Part shown: positions 57,260-64,000 of the stretch, piece after piece
Numbering within the stretch: position 1 is the stretch's first letter
How the letters are laid out: each line of letters starts with the position of its first letter
Assembly: GCA_029582165.1 (NCBI GenBank)
Contig: CM055876.1
Coordinates: 14,569,001-14,633,000 of the forward strand
Length of the DNA: 64,000 nt
Source of the DNA: Portulaca oleracea
Taxonomy: Eukaryota > Streptophyta > Magnoliopsida > Caryophyllales > Portulacaceae
Direction of reading: 5' to 3'
Position numbers and translations under genes: made by a program
The notes under the pieces: generated by a model
The model's input: only the letters and a program-made list of their open reading frames with translations
The model's database searches: none
Told to the model about the DNA's origin: nothing

Positions 57260-57564
57260 ATATTACAAATATATTATAGAAATAGAGAAGTCTAAAAATA
57301 GTTTCAACAAAATATAAGATACATATGAGTCATATTTTGTGTTTTCACCCTTTCAAACATATTTATTGATGCTTAAAACCACGTTAAAATTTTGCTGAAA
57401 TATGTCTTAAAATTTTTTTTCTTTTTTTTACTGAAATAAGTTCTATGTTAGTGATACACGCTAAAATTATGTTGAAGTAGTTCATGCTTATTATAGAGAC
57501 TAATTAATTATGTTGAATTACTAACGGTGAATAAGTAAATTATCTGAACATTGTAATAATAAAT

Positions 57565-57611
<47 letters not shown>

Positions 57612-57959
57612 AACATACCCCATAAGGTTAAGCATAATTACGTATTTACTTATGTTGTTTGCAATTTAAGTTTCGTACCCATCATCTTTACTACTCAATA
57701 TAATGATACTAACTTCCGACGATATATATATGCTAAGCATGCAATCACAAAGTTATTTATGTTGTTTGGAATTTAAGTTTCATACCCATTATCTTTGCTA
57801 CTAAATTAAATGATAATAATCATAGATTCAAATCTTGAAAGAGCGTGCTTTTAGTGAAACCATCATAGATTCAAATCTGGTTAAAGATAGTAGCCTTTTT
57901 CTTCTCTTTTGTTACCTGTAACCTCCCTCTGATCTTATGCCCCCTATTAAATAGCTAGC
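57260..57959. other. Spacer with (AT)n(AC)n microsatellite
   Basis: No gene. An (AT)n run followed by ACAC lies at about 57568-57611. A short direct repeat ('atgttgtttg.aatttaagttt') is at about 57650 and 57758. Confidence 0.6.
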
Positions 57960-60900
57960 TAGGTAATGTTCTTATTGGATGTGTTAAGAACTCGTTAAGG
58001 ATTTGGAATAGACAAAACACTAGAAACTTTAAAGAAAGATTGGAAATAAATTTATCCAAAATCCAAGCTATAGAGGAAATACTCCTACAAGACCTGTTCA
58101 ATATTCGTTTTAACGATTGGCATAACAGACTTATAAGCCAAAGAGAAAAATTGTTATTTTTTAACCAAAAGTATTGGGGAAAATTTAGCCGCAAGCGTTG
58201 GTTGACAGAAGGGGATCGTAGTTCGTCGTTCTTTCATAGATCAGTCACTTTTAGAAAAAAGAAATCTTTAATATCAGGTATTAAGGACCCATTTGGTGTT
58301 TGGATCCAAGATGAACAAGAAATTCAGGATCGTTTCGTTGAGGAATTTTCCTCAAGATTCAAAGCTTCTAATACTATCACAAATATTGACCTCCCGATCT
58401 TACCTAAGATCATAGCAGAACAAACCAAACAACTCTCGGCCATGGTTACAGACGAAGAAATTAAAGATGTTATTGATCAAATGGACCTTGCTAAAGCTCC
58501 GGGACCTGATGGATTTGGTGCAGTTTTCTATCAAAATTACTGGCATATTATTATTAGCATTGATATTTCAACAGCCATAAAGGATTTTTTCCGCACTGGT
58601 AAATTGCTCAAAGAGGTTAATCATACCTTTATTGCACTTACCCCAAAAGTGGAGGATCCTACTCTTCCCAACCAATTTAGACCAATAAGCCTTTGTAACA
58701 CTCTTTATAAGATTATAGCAAAAATTATGGTCAATTGGCTTAGACCGATTTTGGATAATATCATAAGCCCTTTTCAAAATGCGTTTGTTCCAAATAGACA
58801 AATTCATGACAATGTGCCTCTGGCTCATGAAATAATGCACAATATTCAAACAATCTGCAGCTGCTAAGCCTTGGATTGCTTTGAAATTAGATATGGAAAA
58901 AGCCTATGACCGAGTTGAATGGAACTTCTTAAAAAATACCCTAGATCGAATGAGATTCCCTCCAATATGGACAAACTGGGTAATGGAGTGCATCTCTTCT
59001 GTATCCTACTCAGTGTTAATTAATGATCAGCCTTGTGGGTTAATCAAACCAACAAGAGGGCTTAGACAAGGGGATCCACTCTCCCCTTACTTGTTTCTTT
59101 TATGTATGGAAGTCCTAACCCAATCGTTCAACAAAGTCAGGTTAAAAAAAAGGGATTGGGAATTAAGATATGTGCGTCAGGAATGAACATTCCGTGTTTG
59201 CTTTTTGCTGATGACAGTCTTCCTTTTTGTAAAGGGACTGAATCAGCTTGTAAGAACCTTAAAACCATTTTGGACAATTTTTGTGAACAGTCTGGACAAT
59301 TGATCAATTTTCACAAGGCCACAATGATCTTTTCTTCAAAAGCTTTGAGTAGATACACTGATCGTGCAAAAGGGATCTTTAATATCCCCACCAAAGAATC
59401 TTTGGGTAAATACCTTGGTTGTCCATCCATTAGTGGTTCTAAGAAAATAGAATTGTTTTCACCTATTTTAGAAAAGGCTTCAGAGAAACTCTCTAACTGG
59501 AAAGCTAACTCCGTGTCAAAAGCTGGGAGAACAATTCTTATTCAAGCAAACTTGAAATCACTCCCAGCACATACTATGCAATGTTTTCTTATGCCCAAAT
59601 TGACTTGTGAACGTGTTGATCGAGTAAACAGAAATTTTTTCTGGAAGAATTCTTCTGAAAAAGGAATGTCTATGCAAGACTCATGCGGTAAATTTAGCTT
59701 TCCAATGTAAGTTAGTTTGGAGACTGATTTATGATAGAAACAACCTCTGGGTCTCCCAAATGCATGCTAAGTACAACCACTCTGGTGAATGGTTTGTGAA
59801 AAGCCCGAAGTCCTCGGACTCTTGGGTTTGGAAAAATCTTTGTAAAGCTTACAAGTTTTGCAAAAAAAGGGTTTCGATGGAAAATTGGGAACGGTGTCAA
59901 TGTGAACTTCTAGAATGATAATTGGTGCGATCAACTACCATTATCTTCCTTAGCTAATCAGTCTTCTTCACTTAAAGATAGTGATGTGACTATTCAAGAA
60001 TTCATTTGTAATAATGAATGGGATCAACACAAGCTCAGACAAGTGCTTCCAGAGTCACTTGTCCATTTGGTTCTTAAGACCCCTATTCCTATTTTTGCAG
60101 AACATGATGAAGTTTGTTGGGGCCTAACTGGCAATGGAGAGTTTTCAACCAAGTCTGCGATATGGCTCTGTCATGAGTTAGATTCCGGACCTAAATGGGA
60201 AGGATCTTGGATTTGGAAGCTTGATATCCGACCAAAGCTAAAAATTTTCCTCTGGCTGATTTTTCATAATGGTCTCCCATTTAGAGGGAATTTAATGCGT
60301 AGGGGTATCAACCTGGACCCCTCTTGCCCTATTTGTCTCCAAGATTTGGAGACTGATTGTCACTTATTATTTCAGTGCCATTTCACAAAAAAGTGTGGGA
60401 TATTGCCAAATCCCACAGATGGCTTTCATCTTTTGTCAATCTCCCAACAGACAGTAACGGTAGCATTATGCTACAAACTCTCAAAAATTCTATCCCCTCC
60501 AACGAGGTTTTGAGAGCCTTCTACCTTATATGGAGCATCTGGAAGGAGTGTAACGATTGCGTCTTCAACAACTCTGTCTTCAACGCCACAAGGGTCATCA
60601 TTCGAGCCAAGAGAAGCTTTGCAGAATGGCAAGCTAGTAGCAGATTTTCTTACCAAGATCAACACTTTATTCAACGTCAACGATCTCGATCTCAAGTGCC
60701 ACATCGTCACAATAATGTCAGTGAAGGGTGGAAACAGCCTCGCTACGGATGGGTGATGTTGAACTTTGATGGTTCCCCAAACCATCAAGGCTTAGCAGTA
60801 GGATTCGTCATTCGTGATCATCTGGGTCATCTTCGAAAAGTTGGTGCCATGCCGGTTAATTCACATTCCATTATGTTGACAGAAGCTTTGGCTCTCCGTT

Positions 60901-61265
60901 TCAGTCTTCAACAAGCTATATTGGAAGGTTTCTCAAAAATTCAGATTGAAGGAGATAGTCTTATTCTCATCCAGGCTATCCAAGGGGCCGTCCACACACC
61001 TTGGCATATTGATATGATTGTTAGAGATATCAAAAACTTAATCAGACAGTTGGAAAATTCTACTATTTGCCACATCTACCAAGAAACAAACTCAGCGGTA
61101 GATTGGATGGCTAATCTTGGTCATTCTTTAGACACTGTCGATCTTTGGATATGTAGCCCTTCGGCAACCTTTTCTTTTATTATTCATGCAGATAACTTAG
61201 AGAGATGTAGAAGGGTCCCTTAAGTTCTTGATGTTTCTTGTTTACCCAAGTTAAAAAAAAAAATA
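57960..61265 (+). pseudogene. L1-type LINE with RNase H, 5'-truncated and frameshifted (LINE C)
   Basis: Plus-strand blocks in order: linker KYWGKFSRKRWLTEGDRSSS; RT with [69 protein letters not shown] and catalytic LLFADDSLPFC (about 59200-59230); zf-RVT (LKIFLWLIFHNGLPFRGNL, CPICLQDLETDCHLLFQCHF); and a plant-type RNase H (MLNFDGSPNHQGLAVGFVIR, IEGDSLILIQAIQG, VDWMANLGHS). Frame changes occur near 58865, 59150, 59700 and 60400. The endonuclease is missing at the 5' end, and an A-run at 61252-61262 marks the 3' tail. RNase H at the C-terminus is a feature of some plant L1 lineages. Confidence 0.9.
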
Positions 61266-62090
61266 TTGCGCAACATGTCATGGGGGGGGCTTTAAAATTT
61301 ACATTGGTTTCAATTATATGAAAGGTGTACAAGTGTAAAATGTTCCTAGTTATTTGAATCTCAATCCAAATCTATGAATTTGTGATTCAAAAATCTTTCA
61401 TCGATTCGACTCTTATTAGAATTTTAAAGTAATTAGTACCTTACGATCCAGGTTTAGTCTAAAAATTACTGTATGTGTTAGGATCTCAATACGATTCTAC
61501 GATCCGATTCACGATCACATGTGAATTTCATAATCTTCATGCACTCAAACTTTTGTCATAATAATATAAATTTTGTATTAAAATTATTTACCAAAATACA
61601 ATTTAACGTATCGCTCCATTTTAGTGAATACATATTTTAAGTTTTTAACTATTATACAACTTTTACTGTTATTTGCCTATTGTATTATAGTACTCCTATG
61701 ATTTTCGATCCAATTCCACGATTTTGATTCTAACTATCTCATCAATCCTAACTAGGGTTACGATTCCAACAACCTTAAAAATGTCATTAAAAAAAGATTG
61801 ACATAAAAGAAGTAACTAATCAAAGACTATTGATTGGAAAACACCAGAAACCCTTTAAGTAGGATTTGGGATTGAACAACCTACGAGGGTCAAGTAATCA
61901 ATGATGAATCTATGGTTGATCACATTGTTCTCACTTAACCCTCTTTTTTCATACATCATTAACTATAGTTGGTATAATCATCTACTTACATACAGTAAGC
62001 CCGGGCAACCCATCTACAAGATTAGCAACATCCTCATCTAGAAATTGTACTACTTATATTTTAACTTTGACTGTATATTCTACTGGATTG
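61266..62090. other. AT-rich spacer, no gene seen
   Basis: No coding sequence, terminal repeats or RNA gene recognised. Confidence 0.55.
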
Positions 62091-62506
62091 TTTGCATTTT
62101 GGACCCCAAAGTATATGATAATTTATTTTTTAAACCCTTGGTTTTATTATTTATTTTTTGGACCCTAATGTTTATGGGTTGAATTAAAAAGGATCTTAAA
62201 GTTTGTAGGTTGAAAAAAAAAAAGCTCGTGTACCGTTTTTCTTTTTCTTCCCATGTTTTGAATTTATCTCCTGATTAACGTCAAACTTCAGGACTAAGTT
62301 TAAAACTAACATTAAAGCTGTAATACATCTCTCTTATTCATGTCGGAACTACTTAGACCCTCAGGACACGAGCCTTTTTTTTTTCAACCTACAAACTTTA
62401 ATGTTCTTTTTTATTTAATCGATAAACTTCAGGGTCCAAAAAATAAATAATAAAACAAAGGGTTCAAAAAATAAATTATCCTAAATTTCAGGGTCCAAAA
62501 TGCAAA
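62091..62506. mobile_element. Foldback-type MITE, second family copy
   Basis: TTTGCATTTTGGACCC at the left and GGGTCCAAAATGCAAA at the right are perfect inverted ends. The arms match those of the element at 3666-5398. Here part of the right arm near the centre is deleted and no CACTA insert is present, so it shows the empty site. No coding capacity. Confidence 0.85.
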
Positions 62507-62615
62507 AAAACTCATATATTCTATTATCGTCACTGGTCAATTGATCTTAACTTTCAACATTAGCCAACCGACTAAAGAAATAACCAATAAAAAAATTAAC
62601 TTATATTAATACTTA

Positions 62616-63041
62616 GGATTATTGGATGATAATACATTGAACTTTAGGGGTATTGGATAATAATGCACTGAACTTTTTCTTGGACTCTAATACACGGAAC
62701 TTTGAGGGTATTGGACAATAACGCACTCAGACCAATTCAGCTGGTGGTTCACGCGGTGGCTGTCCTACTTTGAGGTGTCGTTTTTCTATTTTTTTTCAGA
62801 AAAAATTTTTACCGTGTAAGAAAGTACAACATAAGCAGGATGACTAATATATTTTTTTGAAAAAAAACAGAAAAACGATACCTCAAAGTAGAACAGCCAC
62901 CGCGTCAACCACCAGTTGAATTGGTCTGAGTGCATTATTGTCCAATACCCTCAAAGTTCAGTGTATTAAAGTCTAAGAAAAAAGTTCAATACATTATTGT
63001 CCAATACCCCTAAAATTCATTATATTATCATTCAATAATCC
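62616..63041. mobile_element. Mutator-type MITE with 9-bp target duplication
   Basis: GGATTATTGGATGATAATA at the left pairs with the complement of TATTATCATTCAATAATCC near the right. The arms pair for about 180 bp (for example GCGGTGGCTGTCC and its complement). Perfect 9-bp TAATACTTA flanks are at 62607-62615 and 63042-63050. The size of the duplication indicates Mutator-type transposition. Confidence 0.88.
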
Positions 63042-63050
63042 TAATACTTA

Positions 63051-64000
63051 AGCTTAAGATTGCACAAGCATGAATAACAAAAGCTGAACAAAATGAATAA
63101 TGCAATGATGCGGGTTGACAGAATAAATAGTATAAACCTATATGACGATTACCACTTTTCTCCTCTCTATTCATCTTTTTCCATATAACTAGATTTGAGG
63201 GTATATAAGATTAAATATACTGAAATGTGATTTAAGCATGCAATGAATTATTTTTATTTAGAGTAATTTAATAGTTAATGCTAAAAAAATTTCTAACAAT
63301 ATTTGTCCAAATTTGTACAAATTAAAGCACTCTACTTAATTGAATAACATCTAATGAATGATTATTCATGAGTTAATGAAATGATCTTTACATTATATTA
63401 TATATATATATTCCATGATTCACCTACTCCACTCGAAAATTCTTCATATGAATATGGGCTCATCTTGTTGTTTAAAAAAAAAAGTAATTCTAAACACTTT
63501 TATTGATTTTCTTTAGTTTTTTTTCAAGGAAAAACAATCCTAGATAATAAATGTTTTGCTTGTGAATATGGACTCACCTTGTTGTTTAAGCCAGTTTTAT
63601 GTGATTAAAAATCTAAAAGAATTAAGTAAAAGTTTGTAAAATATTAACAACCTATAGATTACTTACGTACAAGAAAAATAATGTCAGAATTTCATTTAAT
63701 AGCCCCAAAAATTAGATTGTTTATTTCCAATGTTCTTTTAATTAAGATTCATAAATTAAAACTACGGTATAATTTTGTCTAATAGTTCCAAAAAGCTAGG
63801 TTATTTATTTTAAACATTATAATGCAGTGAAATTCATAAGGTACTTCATTTTTTCTTAACGTATTTTCTTTTTACTACATTTTGTCTTCCAACCAAAATA
63901 CTAAAATAAAATTTCATATTTTCATTCTAGCTAGTTTTTTAGTGATTAATACTCTAAGAGAAATAAGTAAAAGTTTGTAAATATATTGACAACATGTAGA
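63051..64000. repeat. AT-rich end of window with diverged direct repeats
   Basis: No gene. 'gaatatg.gctca.cttgttgttta' occurs near 63448 and 63565. 'taagtaaaagtttgtaaa' occurs near 63623 and 63964 with similar text following, suggesting an old tandem duplication of about 340 bp continuing past the window. Confidence 0.5.

Overview
This is nuclear DNA of a flowering plant, most likely a eudicot. The reasons are spliced genes with GT-AG introns, long AT-rich spacers, trinucleotide microsatellites, and a dense population of plant-type mobile elements (Copia, Gypsy, L1-type LINEs, Helitrons, MITEs, a Cassandra 5S-type LTR and an endogenous pararetrovirus). The species cannot be named from the sequence. 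No bacterial operon, CRISPR array, tRNA gene or functional rRNA gene was seen.

Only one apparently functional host gene is present: a complete class I diterpene synthase at 39962-44503 (+). It joins as 13 exons into 782 codons with no stop or frameshift and reads as an ent-kaurene synthase (gibberellin or related labdane pathway): QLHDGSWG in the gamma domain, DDFFD and NDIQGFQRE metal-binding motifs, and the PIV isoleucine typical of kaurene producers. On the opposite strand about 29 kb to the left, a single clean exon of the partner class II enzyme (copalyl diphosphate synthase, 10998-11218) survives alone with its splice sites. That hints at an older CPS-KS neighbourhood.

Layout: 1-2.1 kb, two decayed Copia gag pieces. 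3.67-5.40 kb, a foldback MITE carrying a hAT-type and a CACTA-type MITE, each with a target-site duplication (TSD). 5.56-9.54 kb, a complete gag-only LTR retrotransposon. 10.16-10.45 kb, a Harbinger MITE. 12.0-15.9 kb, a head-to-tail Helitron array on AAT repeats. 16.4-25.9 kb, LTR-like DNA and two LINE copies, one split by a solo LTR. 26.8-27.2 kb, further Helitron ends. 27.9-34.3 kb, a near-complete endogenous pararetrovirus on the minus strand (primer site, capsid, movement, protease, RT/RNase H, final ORF, promoter, poly(A) signal), inactivated by stops and a frameshift. 34.9-36.0 kb, a Copia pol remnant. 36-40 kb, AT-rich spacer with MITEs. 40-44.5 kb, the kaurene synthase. 44.6-52.2 kb, a Gypsy element starting 105 bp past the synthase stop and itself carrying two solo LTRs. 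52.85-54.14 kb, a Mutator-like element holding a fragment of a TRAP-beta gene (Pack-MULE). 55.3-56.8 kb, a CACTA-like element with a Cassandra solo LTR inside. 58-61.3 kb, a LINE. 62.1-63.0 kb, two more MITEs.

Mobile-element boundaries given to the base rest on matching terminal repeats plus direct target-site duplications read from the sequence. Those without TSDs are approximate.
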